From assembly GCF_001553785.1 (NCBI RefSeq), contig NZ_LOJP01000001.1, forward strand, positions 695,367 to 759,366: a stretch of 64,000 bases of DNA, given 5' to 3'. This DNA comes from Actinoplanes sp. TFC3. Lineage in GTDB: Bacteria > Actinomycetota > Actinomycetes > Mycobacteriales > Micromonosporaceae. The notes beneath the pieces are model-generated. The model searched no databases. It saw nothing but the letters and a program-made list of their open reading frames with translations, and was not told the origin of the DNA. Position 1 is the first letter of the stretch. Each line of letters opens with the position of its first letter. This document shows positions 1-9,245 of the stretch, in pieces. The position numbers and the translations under genes are program-made.

Positions 1-348
1 GTCCTGCAGCCGATCCAGGATGCGCATGATGCCCGGGCTCAGGTGGTGGGCGCGGGTGACCCGGTGGGGCGTGGCGTGACCTGCGAGGCGGAAGAGGTGA
101 TCCCGCTCGTCCAGCGTCAGGTGCAGACCCCTGGCGATCGCGGCGAGCATCTGCTCCGAGGGCACCGGCCCGCGGTTCTGCTCGATGCGGCTGTAATAGT
201 CGGCCGACATGCCGCTGAGCGACGCCACTTCCTCGCGCCGCAGCCCGCCGGTGCGCCGCCGGGCACCCCGGGGCAGCCCGACATCCTCCGGTTGCAGGGC
301 CTCCCGCCGCGTACGCAGAAAGTCGGCCAGTTGAGCGCGGTCCACCAT
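1..348 (-). CDS. XRE-family helix-turn-helix regulator (MmyB-like), C-terminus outside window
   Basis: The reverse strand from ATG at 348 reads MVDRAQLADFLRTRREAL, followed by a helix-turn-helix with GGLRREEVASLSGMSADYYS and EQNRGPVPSEQMLAAIARGL. This is the hallmark of actinobacterial XRE regulators that carry a C-terminal MmyB-like ligand-binding domain. About 116 codons are visible and the frame is still open at base 1, so the sensor domain is cut off. In this family such genes commonly sit divergently from a short-chain dehydrogenase or aldo/keto reductase and control it. The divergent neighbour here is an aldo/keto reductase, so control of that gene is a reasonable inference. The ligand cannot be read from sequence. 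Confidence 0.85.
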   Translation of the reverse strand, partial: MVDRAQLADFLRTRREALQPEDVGLPRGARRRTGGLRREEVASLSGMSADYYSRIEQNRGPVPSEQMLAAIARGLHLTLDERDHLFRLAGHATPHRVTRAHHLSPGIMRILDRLQD

Positions 349-447
349 CTCTCAAGATTGCCTCCTGCGGCGGCGCAGGAGGAAGGACTCGCGGATCCAC
401 GGACAAGCTGTCCCTGGAAACGCCGCAGCTCAGAACGAGGAAACGCC

Positions 448-481
448 GGAGCGCCGGCCGTGAGGACGGGGCCGGCGCTCC
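448..481. terminator. Perfect 12-bp hairpin in the XRE-AKR intergenic region
   Basis: GGAGCGCCGGCC at 448-459 pairs perfectly with GGCCGGCGCTCC at 470-481 around a 10-nt loop. No T-run follows on either strand. It lies between two divergent genes, where a classical terminator is not expected. It may be an attenuator in the leader of the downstream reductase, or a remnant terminator from a lost gene. Apart from this hairpin, I see no gene in 349-596. Confidence 0.5.
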
Positions 482-596
482 AAGGGGGGAACGGCGTGCT
501 CGGGGACGGGTCATGCCTACGGCCATCTTCATCGATGCATTAGTTAACAAGCAAGCAATCCTGGTTCCGGAACTTGGAACGGGGAACCCCGCTGGC

Positions 597-1652
597 ATGG
601 AGTACAGAAGCCTCGGAAGAACCGGTATGCAGGTAAGCCCGCTCTGCCTCGGCGCGATGATGTTCGGGGCGTGGGGTGAGCCCGACCACGACGAGTCCGT
701 GCGGATCATCCATCGGGCCCTGGACGCGGGCGTCAACTTCATCGACACCGCCGACGTCTACTCGCAGGGCGAGAGCGAGATCATCGTGGGCAAGGCGCTG
801 GCGGACGGGCGGCGTGACGACGTCATTCTGGCCACCAAGTTCCACGGTCAGATGGGCGTGGCCAGCGATGCGCCGATGGGCACCAAGGGTGACCCCAACA
901 GCCAGGGCAACTCACGCCGCTGGATCATCCGGGAGGTGGAGAACAGCCTGCGCCGGCTGAACACCGACTGGATCGACCTCTACCAGGTGCACCGCCCGTC
1001 GCCGGACACCGACCTTGAGGAGACCCTGTCCGCGCTCACCGACCTGCAGCGCCAGGGCAAGATCCGCGCGTTCGGCTGCTCCACGTTCCCGGCGCACCAG
1101 ATCGTCGAGGCACAGTGGGTGTCGCAGCGGCGGGCGCTGGGTCGCTTCGTCACCGAGCAGCCGCCGTACTCGATGCTCGTGCGCGGGATCGAGGCCGATC
1201 TGCTCCCGGTGGCCCAGCAGTACGGCATGGGCGTCATCCCGTGGAGCCCGCTCGCCGGTGGCTGGCTCAGCGGCAAGTACCGCAAGGGTCAGGACACCCC
1301 GGAGTCGACCCGGGCCAACCGCTTGCCGCAGCGCTACGACCTCTCGCTGCCGGAGAACCAGCGCAAGTTCGAGGCGGCGGACAAGCTTGGCGCCCTGGCG
1401 GACGATGCCGGGCTGAGCCTGGTGCACCTGGCCATCGCGTTCGTGCTGGCCCACCCGGGGGTCACCGCGCCCATTATCGGTCCGCGCACCATGGAGCAGT
1501 TGGAGTCTCAGCTCGGCGCCGCCGAGGTGACGCTGAGCGCGGACGTCCTCGACCGCATCGACGAGATCGTGCCGCCGGGCAGCACCTTCAGCCGGGCCGA
1601 CAGCGGCTACCTGCCTCCGGCGCTGACCGACCCGGCCCAGCGGCGGCGCTAA
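597..1652 (+). CDS. Aldo/keto reductase
   Basis: This is a 351-residue NAD(P)H-dependent oxidoreductase of the aldo/keto reductase superfamily, presumably cytosolic and reducing aldehydes or ketones. The catalytic tetrad regions are visible: DTADVYSQGESE (Asp and Tyr), ATKFHG (Lys) and YQVHRP (His). The C-terminal half carries the nucleotide-binding strand region ending in APIIGPRTMEQLE. I chose ATG 597 because MEYRSLGRTGMQVS is the usual N-terminus of the family. The open frame extends 28 codons upstream to 513, but that part resembles nothing in the family. The partner XRE regulator lies divergently upstream. The substrate is unknown. Confidence 0.9.
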   Translation: MEYRSLGRTGMQVSPLCLGAMMFGAWGEPDHDESVRIIHRALDAGVNFIDTADVYSQGESEIIVGKALADGRRDDVILATKFHGQMGVASDAPMGTKGDPNSQGNSRRWIIREVENSLRRLNTDWIDLYQVHRPSPDTDLEETLSALTDLQRQGKIRAFGCSTFPAHQIVEAQWVSQRRALGRFVTEQPPYSMLVRGIEADLLPVAQQYGMGVIPWSPLAGGWLSGKYRKGQDTPESTRANRLPQRYDLSLPENQRKFEAADKLGALADDAGLSLVHLAIAFVLAHPGVTAPIIGPRTMEQLESQLGAAEVTLSADVLDRIDEIVPPGSTFSRADSGYLPPALTDPAQRRR

Positions 1653-1715
1653 GTTATCACCTTGTTTCCAGCGAAGTAATCCTAGCTGTGAAGTAGAGAT
1701 AATTATGCCGGAGTG

Positions 1716-1745
1716 TTGACGGAAAAATTCAAGCGGTCCTACCGT
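1716..1745 (+). promoter_or_regulatory. Candidate promoter for the ROK-sulfatase operon, possibly leaderless
   Basis: TTGACG at 1716-1721 and TACCGT at 1740-1745 are spaced by 18 bp. Transcription would start about 7 nt further on, at or next to the GTG start codon at 1753. No ribosome-binding site precedes that GTG, which fits a leaderless mRNA, common in actinobacteria. The match is by eye, so the start site is inference. Confidence 0.4.
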
Positions 1746-1752
1746 TGCGACC

Positions 1753-2907
1753 GTGCCGGGTGTTGAGGGCGTACATGCGCTGGTCAGGCGCGCTCATGAG
1801 GAGCGCGTCCTGACGCTGCTGCGTGAGCGCGGCAGCCTCAGCCGAGCCCAGATCGCGGCCCGGGTGGGGCTGTCGCGCACCACGCTCTCGGAGATCACGA
1901 GCGAGCTGCTGGCGCGGGGCGCGATCGTTGTGGTCACCACCGATGCCCAGGTGCGCGCCGGCAGTGGACGCCCGGCCGAGTTGCTCGCCCTGGACCCGCA
2001 CTCCGGGCAGTTCATGGGCGTGGACCTGGGCCACACCCGGGTCCGGGTGGCGGTCGCCGACGCCTCGCACGAGATCATCGCGCAGGACCAAGGCTCGTAC
2101 GCGGCCGAGACGCCGTGGGACGAGCGGCTGGCCGCCGCGTTCGCGCTGATCGACCGGATCGGGCGCGACTCCGGGGTCACCTACCAGGCGTTGCAGGGCA
2201 TCGGGGTCGGCGTGGCGGGACCGCAGCCCGCCGGAAGCCCGCACTACGAGCAGGCCGCCGCCGCGTTCCGCCAGCGGTTCGCTGCGCCGGTGCTGGTCGA
2301 CAACAACACCCGCTTCGCGGCGCTCGCCGAGGCCATCGCGGACGGCGAAGAAGCCCGCGACGTGCTTTACGTCCGCCTCTCCGACGGCATCGGCGGCGGC
2401 CTGGTGGTCAGTGGCCGCCTGGTCGCCGGTCGCTACGGCGTGGCCGGGGAGTTCGGGCACATCCCCGCCGACCCGGCCGGAGATGTGTGCCGGTGCGGCA
2501 AGCGTGGCTGCCTCGAAACCGTTGCTTCGGTCCCCGCGGTCCTGCGCGCGTGCCGGCTCGCCGGGCTCGACGACCTCGCCGCCGCCGTGGCCGCCGGTGA
2601 GCCCACCGCGACGGCAACCGTGGAACGCGCTGCCACCGCGGTCGGCAAGGTGCTCGCCAACGCCGCGCTGATCCTCAACCCGGAACGCATCGTCATCGGC
2701 GGCCGGCTGGTTTCCGCAGCTCCCGGCATCGTGGCTCGCGCGGGGGCGATCGTCGAGGCGGAGCTGGTGCCGGTTGGCGGGGACCGTCCGGACATCCGGG
2801 CCGCGCGCCTCGGCGACGACGACGGCGCCCGCGGGGCCATCGCCGCGTTGTTCAGACAGTCCCCGCTGCTGGCGGGCTACCCGGAAGCCGCAGGGAGCAT
2901 GGCATGA
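1753..2907 (+). CDS. ROK-family transcriptional regulator
   Basis: This 384-residue protein has an N-terminal winged helix (about residues 15-65, with [20 protein letters not shown]). A ROK sugar-kinase-like domain follows: [17 protein letters not shown] phosphate-loop region near 90, [12 protein letters not shown] near 185, and the ROK zinc/cysteine signature [10 protein letters not shown] near 246-256. Regulators of this class (NagC/XylR type) are repressors that respond to sugars or sugar phosphates. It is the first gene of a chain in which each next gene overlaps the previous stop by 4 bp, so it probably controls its own operon of transporter and sulfatases. The ROK fold suggests that a carbohydrate, possibly sulfated, is the signal. 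The start is GTG 1753. Confidence 0.9.
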   Translation: MPGVEGVHALVRRAHEERVLTLLRERGSLSRAQIAARVGLSRTTLSEITSELLARGAIVVVTTDAQVRAGSGRPAELLALDPHSGQFMGVDLGHTRVRVAVADASHEIIAQDQGSYAAETPWDERLAAAFALIDRIGRDSGVTYQALQGIGVGVAGPQPAGSPHYEQAAAAFRQRFAAPVLVDNNTRFAALAEAIADGEEARDVLYVRLSDGIGGGLVVSGRLVAGRYGVAGEFGHIPADPAGDVCRCGKRGCLETVASVPAVLRACRLAGLDDLAAAVAAGEPTATATVERAATAVGKVLANAALILNPERIVIGGRLVSAAPGIVARAGAIVEAELVPVGGDRPDIRAARLGDDDGARGAIAALFRQSPLLAGYPEAAGSMA

Positions 2908-3707
2908 CGATTTTGGCCGACACCGCCGCGCCGGCAGTGCAGAAGAAGGCGCCCCGGCGCCGGGTGCGCACCCGCATGCTGGTGCTCAACGCCGTCTCGG
3001 TGGTGGCCGGCGTCGGCGTCTGGTGGGGGCTGGCCACATCCGGCGTCGACCTGCCGACCCCGCCCGAGGTGCTCAAGCGCTACGGCGAGCTGATCACCGA
3101 TGGCACCTTGTTCGACGACATCGTGGCCAGCCTGACCCGCGTGCTGATCGGTTTCGTGCTCGGCGTCGCTGTGGCCGTACCCGTCGGATTCTTGATGGGT
3201 TGGTATGGCACTGTCCGCGGTCTCGTCGAACCTTGGGTGCAGTTCTTCCGCACGATCCCACCGCTCGCGATCATCCCGCTGGCCATCGTGCTGATGGGCA
3301 TCGGTGAGACCCCGAAGATCTTCGTCATCTTCCTGGCCTCGTTCCTGGCCTGCGTGATCTCCACGTTCCAGGGCGTGGTCAACGTCGACAGGACGCTGAT
3401 CAACGCGGCCCGGGTGCTCGGTGCCAACGACCGGGTCCTGTTCACCCGCGTGGTCGTACCGGCGTCCACGCCTTTCATTCTCGTCGGCATGCGGGTGGGT
3501 CTCGGGTCGTCCTGGGCCACGCTGGTCGCCGCCGAGCTGATCGCCGCGCAGCAGGGCCTGGGCTACCGGATGCAGAGCGCGCAGCTCTACTACGACCTCC
3601 CCACGATCTTCGTCGGGCTGATCACCATCGGCGTGCTCGGCCTGATCATGGACCGGCTGCTCCTGCTGGCCGAGACCAAGCTGACGAACTGGCAGGAGCG
3701 CCGTTGA
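2904..3707 (+). CDS. ABC transporter permease, SsuC/TauC-like
   Basis: This 267-residue integral membrane protein has about six hydrophobic helices and the cytoplasmic EAA-type loop ([23 protein letters not shown], around residues 165-188) that docks on the ATPase. It belongs to the BPD_transp_1 family of nitrate/sulfonate/taurine importers. The ATG overlaps the ROK stop (ATGA), and its own stop overlaps the ATPase start. With the next two genes it makes one complete importer. Co-location with two sulfatases suggests the cargo is an organic sulfate, as known for ats transporters, but the ligand is not proven by sequence. Confidence 0.9.
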   Translation: MTILADTAAPAVQKKAPRRRVRTRMLVLNAVSVVAGVGVWWGLATSGVDLPTPPEVLKRYGELITDGTLFDDIVASLTRVLIGFVLGVAVAVPVGFLMGWYGTVRGLVEPWVQFFRTIPPLAIIPLAIVLMGIGETPKIFVIFLASFLACVISTFQGVVNVDRTLINAARVLGANDRVLFTRVVVPASTPFILVGMRVGLGSSWATLVAAELIAAQQGLGYRMQSAQLYYDLPTIFVGLITIGVLGLIMDRLLLLAETKLTNWQERR

Positions 3708-4462
3708 TCACGATTGATCGCATCCACAAGAGCTATCCGCTCAAGGGCGAGACGTTCACCGCGCTCGGCGACGTGTCGCTGGAGCTGGCCGACAACGAGT
3801 TCGTCACCGTGGTGGGCCCGTCCGGCTGCGGCAAGACCACGCTGATGAACATCCTCGCCGGGCTGGAGACGCCGACGAGCGGGCAGGCCCTCGTGGACGG
3901 GCAGGCGGTGACCGGCCCGGGACCCGAGCGCGGCGTGATCTTCCAGCAGTACGCGCTGTTCCCGTGGCTGACCGTGCGCAAGAACGTGGAGTTCGGCCTC
4001 AAGACCAAGGGCGTGGGGCGCGACGAGCGCCGCCGCATCGCCGAGCACTTCATCGACCTGGTCGGGCTCACCCAGTTCGCCGACGCGCTGCCCAAGACGC
4101 TGTCCGGCGGCATGAAGCAGCGCGTGGCCATCGCCCGGGCGTACGCGGTCAACCCGTCGATCCTGCTGATGGACGAGCCCTTCGGCGCTGTTGATGCGCT
4201 GACCCGCGTACGTCTGCAGGACCAGCTCCTCGCGACCTGGAGTCAGGAGAAGCGCACGGTCGTCTTCATCACCCACGACGTCGACGAGGCCGTGTTCCTG
4301 GCCAACCGGGTCGTCGTGATGGCGGCCCGGCCGGGCCGCATCGTCGAGATCATCGACGTCGATCTGCCCTACCCCCGCAATGACGAGCTGCGGCTCAGCC
4401 CCGCCTTCACGGCCCTGCGCAACCGCGTCTGGAATGCCGTCTACCACCAGGAGTCCCGATGA
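3704..4462 (+). CDS. ABC transporter ATP-binding protein, SsuB/TauB-like
   Basis: The 252-residue ATPase powers the importer from the cytoplasmic face. Walker A is GPSGCGKTT (about residues 37-45), the Q-loop FQQYALFPW (about 83-91), the signature LSGGMKQR (about 132-139), Walker [13 protein letters not shown] (about 150-161), and the H-switch is in [11 protein letters not shown]. Its start is TTG 3704 within TTGA, overlapping the permease stop. It is typical in length and has all catalytic elements. It belongs to the sulfonate/taurine/nitrate importer group rather than to sugar importers. Confidence 0.92.
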   Translation: MITIDRIHKSYPLKGETFTALGDVSLELADNEFVTVVGPSGCGKTTLMNILAGLETPTSGQALVDGQAVTGPGPERGVIFQQYALFPWLTVRKNVEFGLKTKGVGRDERRRIAEHFIDLVGLTQFADALPKTLSGGMKQRVAIARAYAVNPSILLMDEPFGAVDALTRVRLQDQLLATWSQEKRTVVFITHDVDEAVFLANRVVVMAARPGRIVEIIDVDLPYPRNDELRLSPAFTALRNRVWNAVYHQESR

Positions 4463-5442
4463 AACGACGTTCTTTGATCTTCGGCGCGGCCGCGACGCTG
4501 GCCTTGGCGGCCTGCGGCAACGACGATGACAGCGGCAGCAGCAGCGGCGGCACCACGAAGGTCAACTTCGGCTACATCGGTGACTACAACGGCACCAGCC
4601 TGCTCGCCGTGGCCAACGACCAGAAGCTGTGGGCCAAGCATGGCCTCGAAGCCAGCACCAAGGTGTTCACCAACGGCCCGCTGCAGGTCACCGCGCTCAA
4701 CGCTGGTGATCTGGACTTCGGCTACATCGGCCCCGGCGCGATCTGGCTGCCCGCCTCGGGCAAGGCGAAGATCGTCGCGCTGAACTCGCTGGGCAACGCC
4801 GACCGGGTCATCGCCCAGGCCGGGATCACCGACCTGAGCCAGCTCAAGGGCAAGAAGGTCGGCGTGCCCGAGGGGACGTCCGGGGACATGATCCTCACCC
4901 TGGCGCTCAAGAAGGCCGGGCTGACCAGCAACGACATCCAGCGCGTGCCGATGGAGGCCGCGACCATCGTGTCGGCGTTCTCCTCCGGGCAGATCGACGC
5001 GGCCGGCATCTGGTACCCGCTGCTCAACAACATCAAGACCAAGAAGCCCGACCTGGTGGAGCTGGCCAAGGACGCGGACTTCGCCAGCGAGGTGTCCTTC
5101 CCGACCGCGTTCGTGGCTTCCAACGACGCCGCTTCGGGGGACAAGGCAACAAAGGTTCCTCAGGTACTGCGGGAAGCCATGGATTACCGCAAGGCGAACC
5201 CGGATCAGACGGTCAAGCTGGTCGCCGCGATGCTCAAGCAGGACGAGGCAGCGGTCAAGGCCGACGCCGCGAACAGCGAGATGCTCGACAGCAAGACGAT
5301 CGACGGCTACAACACCGACGGTACGGCCGAGAAGTGGTTCAAGGGCCTCGGCGACTACTTCGTGGGCGCCGGCAAGCTCAAGGAGAACCCGGACCCGAAG
5401 ACGTACTACCTGGGTGAGGCCTTCAGCAAGGCGGCTCAGTGA
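4459..5442 (+). CDS. ABC transporter substrate-binding lipoprotein, NMT1/SsuA-like
   Basis: This 327-residue extracellular solute receptor starts with a basic N-region and hydrophobic stretch ending in lipobox LAAC (Cys19), so it should be a lipoprotein anchored outside the membrane. The mature part begins with a Ser/Gly/Asp linker, then the type-II fold typical of taurine, sulfonate and NMT1-like proteins: VNFGYIGDYNGTSLLAV, GDLDFGYIGPGAIW, and KGKKVGVPEGTSGDMILTLAL. ATG 4459 overlaps the ATPase stop. The ligand is inferred to be a sulfate ester or sulfonate because sulfatases follow directly in the same overlap chain. Confidence 0.9.
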   Translation: MKRRSLIFGAAATLALAACGNDDDSGSSSGGTTKVNFGYIGDYNGTSLLAVANDQKLWAKHGLEASTKVFTNGPLQVTALNAGDLDFGYIGPGAIWLPASGKAKIVALNSLGNADRVIAQAGITDLSQLKGKKVGVPEGTSGDMILTLALKKAGLTSNDIQRVPMEAATIVSAFSSGQIDAAGIWYPLLNNIKTKKPDLVELAKDADFASEVSFPTAFVASNDAASGDKATKVPQVLREAMDYRKANPDQTVKLVAAMLKQDEAAVKADAANSEMLDSKTIDGYNTDGTAEKWFKGLGDYFVGAGKLKENPDPKTYYLGEAFSKAAQ

Positions 5443-6905
5443 ACGTTCTCTTCCTGATGACCGACCAGCACCGGGTCGACACGCTGGGGGCGTACGGGAA
5501 TCCTCATGCCCGCACCCCCCACCTGGACGAGCTCGCTCGCACCGGGACCCGGTTCGATCGCTGGTACACGCCCACCGCGATCTGCACGCCGTCGCGGGCC
5601 AGCCTGCTCACCGGGCAGGCGCCGTTCCGGCACAAGGTGCTGGCCAACCACGAGCGCAACGTCGGTTATCAAGAGGATTTGGCGGACGGCACGTTCACGT
5701 TCCCGCAGGCGCTGCGCGAGCGGGGCTGGAACACCGGGCTGGTGGGCAAGTGGCATGCCGGCACCAAGAAGACGCACGCGGACTACGGCTTCGACGGCCC
5801 CGAGCTGCCGGGCTGGCACAACCCGGTGGACAGCCCGGATTATCTGGCCTATCTGTTGGAGAACGACCTTCCGCCGTACGAGATCAGCGATCGCATCCGC
5901 GGCACGCTCCCCAACGGTGGGCCGGGTAACCTGCTCGCGGCCCGGCTGCACCAGCCGGTCGAGGCGACGTTCGAGTACTACCTCGCCACCCGGACCATCG
6001 AGCTGATGCGCCGGTACGCCGAGGAAGGTAAGCCGTTCTACCTGTCGACGCACTTCTTCGGGCCGCACCTGCCGTACATCGTGCCGGATGCTTACTTCGA
6101 CATGGTGGACCCGGCGCTGGTCGAGCTGCCGAAGTCGATCGCCGAAACGTTCGAGGGCAAGCCGCCGGTGCAGCGCAACTACAGCGCCCACTGGACGTTC
6201 GACACCATGCCGATCGAGGTGACGCGCAAGCTCATCGCGGTCTACTGGGGTTACGTCACGCTGATCGACGAGCAGATCGGGCGGATCCTGGCCGCGCTCG
6301 ACGAGCTGGGCCTGACCGGGCAGACGTCGGTGTTCTTCACCTGCGACCACGGCGAGTTCACCGGCTCACACCGGCTGCACGACAAGGGCCCGGCCATGTA
6401 CGAGGACATCTACCGCACGCCGGGCATCGTGCGGATCCCGGGCGCGCCGCCGCAGGTGCGTACCGAGTTCGTCAGCCTGCTCGACTGCACCGCGACCATC
6501 CTTGACCTGGCCGGCGCACCTGCCGATCAGGCCGTGGACTCGCGCAGCCTGGTCCCGTTGGTACGCGGGGAGCACCCGCAGTGGCAGCAGGACATTGTCG
6601 GGGAGTTCCATGGGCACCACTTCCCGTACCCGCAGCGGATGTTGCGTGAGGACCGCTACAAGCTCGTGGTCAACCCGGACTCCACGAACGAGCTGTACGA
6701 CCTGCACAACGATCCCGACGAGCTGCTCAACATCTACCACCATCCGGAGATGGCCGAGGTGCGCGGGCGGATGCTCAAGCGGCTGTACGGCCTGCTGGTG
6801 GAGCGCGACGACCGCTTCTACCACTGGATGACGTCCATGTACGACATCGGCGAGGTCGACCACGACCCCACTCAGAGCGGGCTCGACGAGGCGTCCTACC
6901 GATGA
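5439..6905 (+). CDS. Cytoplasmic sulfatase (type I, Cys-type)
   Basis: This 488-residue enzyme hydrolyses sulfate esters. The activation motif is CTPSRASLLTG, with Cys49 to be converted to formylglycine. Metal ligands are visible in MTDQHRVDTLG near the N-terminus and in TCDHGEF near 310, with KWHAG supplying the conserved Lys/His pair. No signal peptide precedes MNVLFLMTDQ, so it works in the cytosol on imported substrate. The start is GTG 5439 within GTGA, overlapping the binding-protein stop. Choline sulfatase or glycan sulfatase are both possible; substrate specificity cannot be assigned. Confidence 0.93.
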   Translation: MNVLFLMTDQHRVDTLGAYGNPHARTPHLDELARTGTRFDRWYTPTAICTPSRASLLTGQAPFRHKVLANHERNVGYQEDLADGTFTFPQALRERGWNTGLVGKWHAGTKKTHADYGFDGPELPGWHNPVDSPDYLAYLLENDLPPYEISDRIRGTLPNGGPGNLLAARLHQPVEATFEYYLATRTIELMRRYAEEGKPFYLSTHFFGPHLPYIVPDAYFDMVDPALVELPKSIAETFEGKPPVQRNYSAHWTFDTMPIEVTRKLIAVYWGYVTLIDEQIGRILAALDELGLTGQTSVFFTCDHGEFTGSHRLHDKGPAMYEDIYRTPGIVRIPGAPPQVRTEFVSLLDCTATILDLAGAPADQAVDSRSLVPLVRGEHPQWQQDIVGEFHGHHFPYPQRMLREDRYKLVVNPDSTNELYDLHNDPDELLNIYHHPEMAEVRGRMLKRLYGLLVERDDRFYHWMTSMYDIGEVDHDPTQSGLDEASYR

Positions 6906-8323
6906 CGAACCGGCGGCCGAACATCGTCATGATCCTCACCGACGACCATGCGGCGCATGCGATCTCGGCGTACGGCTCGGTGGTCAACGCGACGCCGCGC
7001 ATCGACGAGATTGCGAGTCTCGGCCGCCGTTTCGACAATTGCTTCGCGACGAATTCGCTGTGCTCGCCGAGCCGGGCCAGCATCCTCACCGGCACGTACA
7101 GCCACGTCAACGGGGTGACCACGCTGGTGACCCCGATCGACGCGTCGCAGCCCACGTTTGTCTCCCAGCTCAAGGCCGCCGGATATCGCACGGCAATGGT
7201 CGGCAAATGGCACATGGGCGATGGCGAGGGCCACAATCCTCAGCACTTCGACTACTGGGATGTGCTGATCGAGCAAGGCGAATACCACGATCCAGCCTTG
7301 CTGTCCGCGGCCGGGCTGCGCACGGTTCCCGGCTACACCACCGACGTCCTCACCGATCTGGCTCTCGAATGGGTCGAGTCGCTGGACGGCGATGACCCGT
7401 GGTGCGTGCTGATCTATCACAAGGCGCCGCACCGGCCGTGGGTTCCGCATCCGCGGCACGCCCACCTGTTCACCGAGCCAATCCCGGTGCCCGGCACCTT
7501 TGATGACGACTACGCCACCCGTACGTCGTCGGCGCGCCGGGCGGCCATGCGTATTGCCGAGCATTTGAACGCCGAGGATCTCAAAGTTGATCCGCCGCCG
7601 GGGCTGGACTACGAGGCCGAGGCGCTGTGGAAGTACCAGCGTTTCATGCAGGATTACCTGCGCTGTGTGCAGGCGGTGGATGAGAACGTCGGCCGGGTCA
7701 CCGATTTTCTGCGCGACCGCGGTGACTTCGCTGACACCCTGCTCATGTATGCCTCCGACCAGGGCTTCTTCCTCGGCGACCACGGCTGGTTCGACAAGCG
7801 GTTCATGTACGAGGAATCGCTGCGCATGCCGCTGGTGCTCAGCTACCCCCGCCGCCTGCCGCCGGGCGAGCCGTTCACCGGCATCGTCACCAATGTCGAC
7901 TGGGCGCAGACCATTCTCGACGTCGCCGGAGTCGCATCGCATCCCCGCATGCAGGGCCGCACCTTCTGGCCCGATCTGCTCGGCACCCCGCAGCAGCCCT
8001 CGGCCACCGGCATGTATTACCGCTACTGGGAACACGACGACATCTTCCACAAAGCACCTGCGCACTACGGTTACCGAACCGAGCGCTACAAGCTGATCTA
8101 CTTCTACAACGACGGGCTCGGCCAGCCCGGAACCGGCGCCTTCACCTATCCCGGCGAATGGGAGCTCTACGACCTCGCCGTGGATCCGCGCGAGCTGCGA
8201 AACGTCTACCACGATCCGGCGTACGTTTCGATCCGCGACGATTTGGCCCGGCGCATGTGGCAGGAGCAGGCACGATTGCTCGACAAGCCACATCCTTCGC
8301 AAGCAAAGCCGGTGGGATTATGA
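6902..8323 (+). CDS. Second cytoplasmic sulfatase (type I, Cys-type)
   Basis: A paralogous 473-residue sulfatase with metal-binding MILTDDHAAHAIS, activation motif CSPSRASILTG (Cys54), KWHMGDGEGH and ASDQGFFLGDHGWFDKR. The last belongs to the S1 group related to iduronate and heparan-type sulfatases. No signal peptide is present. ATG 6902 overlaps the first sulfatase stop, and its stop overlaps the FGE start, so the three are translationally coupled. Two different sulfatases in one operon suggest a substrate carrying sulfate at two distinct positions, or two related substrates. That is inference. Confidence 0.93.
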   Translation: MTNRRPNIVMILTDDHAAHAISAYGSVVNATPRIDEIASLGRRFDNCFATNSLCSPSRASILTGTYSHVNGVTTLVTPIDASQPTFVSQLKAAGYRTAMVGKWHMGDGEGHNPQHFDYWDVLIEQGEYHDPALLSAAGLRTVPGYTTDVLTDLALEWVESLDGDDPWCVLIYHKAPHRPWVPHPRHAHLFTEPIPVPGTFDDDYATRTSSARRAAMRIAEHLNAEDLKVDPPPGLDYEAEALWKYQRFMQDYLRCVQAVDENVGRVTDFLRDRGDFADTLLMYASDQGFFLGDHGWFDKRFMYEESLRMPLVLSYPRRLPPGEPFTGIVTNVDWAQTILDVAGVASHPRMQGRTFWPDLLGTPQQPSATGMYYRYWEHDDIFHKAPAHYGYRTERYKLIYFYNDGLGQPGTGAFTYPGEWELYDLAVDPRELRNVYHDPAYVSIRDDLARRMWQEQARLLDKPHPSQAKPVGL

Positions 8324-9228
8324 GTTCCTGCTGCTCCCCGTCCGCCGGTCGGCCGTCGCTGCCGTCCGTCGGCTTCGCTGTTCGTGGCCGGCACGGCCTC
8401 GCTCAAGTTCTCGTGCCCGCTCAAACCTTCGTGATGGGCGACGCCGGCGACGATGGCGTCCGGCCAGACGGCGAAACGCCGCTGCATCCCGTGCGAATAG
8501 ATGGCTTCTCCATCGATGCCACCACCGTGACCGTCGCCGATTTCCGGGCTTTCACCGAAGCGACTGGCTATCGCACCGAGGCCGAGCAATACGGCTGGTC
8601 GGCCGTCTTCCACCTGGCCGTCTCCGACCCGGATCAGGTGGCCGGGCAGATGGCCGGAACCCCGTGGTGGCTGGGCGTCACCGGCGCCGATTGGGCGCAC
8701 CCTGACGGCCCGTCCTCGACCGCGCTTGACGATCACCCAGTCGTGCACGTGAGCTGGAACGACGCCCAGGCCTACTGCACGTGGGCCGGGCGTCGGCTGC
8801 CCACCGAAGCCGAATGGGAAGGCGCGGCCCGCGGCGGCCGGGAATCGCAGCGCTACCCGTGGGGTGACGAGCTGCCGGCCGAATGGAACTGCAACATCTG
8901 GCAGGGCGAATTCCCGGTCGGCAACACCGCCGAGGACGGCTGGCTCACCACGGCCCCCGCCCGCAGCTACAAACCCAACGACTACGGCCTTTACCAGCCC
9001 ATCGGCAACGTCTGGGAATGGTGTGCCGACTGGTTCTCGCCGGCCTACTACGCGCAGTCGCCGGTGGACAACCCGCAGGGGCCCGCTCTGGGTGCCGCCC
9101 GGGTCATTCGCGGTGGCTCGTACCTGTGTCACGACTCGTACTGCAATCGCTACCGATGTGCCGCCCGTTCCTCGAACACCCCCGATTCCTCAACCGGCAA
9201 CACGGGATTTCGCACGATAGCCGTCTAG
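8320..9228 (+). CDS. Formylglycine-generating enzyme (sulfatase maturase)
   Basis: This 302-residue copper-dependent oxidase converts the Cys of C-x-P-S-R motifs into formylglycine in the cytosol. The FGE-sulfatase fold is recognised from MGDAGDDGVRPDGETPLHPV, VTVADFRAFTEATGYRTEAE, VVHVSWNDAQAYC and LPTEAEWEGAARGG. The active-site pair lies in SYLCHDSYCNRYRCAARSS (Cys270 and Cys275, five apart as in characterised FGEs), followed by NTPDSSTGNTGFR. ATG 8320 lies in ATGA over the sulfatase stop. Both sulfatases upstream carry the motif it modifies, so the operon includes its own maturation factor. Confidence 0.97.
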   Translation: MSSCCSPSAGRPSLPSVGFAVRGRHGLAQVLVPAQTFVMGDAGDDGVRPDGETPLHPVRIDGFSIDATTVTVADFRAFTEATGYRTEAEQYGWSAVFHLAVSDPDQVAGQMAGTPWWLGVTGADWAHPDGPSSTALDDHPVVHVSWNDAQAYCTWAGRRLPTEAEWEGAARGGRESQRYPWGDELPAEWNCNIWQGEFPVGNTAEDGWLTTAPARSYKPNDYGLYQPIGNVWEWCADWFSPAYYAQSPVDNPQGPALGAARVIRGGSYLCHDSYCNRYRCAARSSNTPDSSTGNTGFRTIAV

Positions 9229-9245
9229 CTGGAGGTCACGCACGG

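Noticed and set aside
8883-9245. Upstream extension of the GH43 protein
   Set aside because: That part of the frame overlaps the FGE gene, which is certain from its active-site motifs. A signal peptide starts at 9246 with a clear ribosome-binding site.
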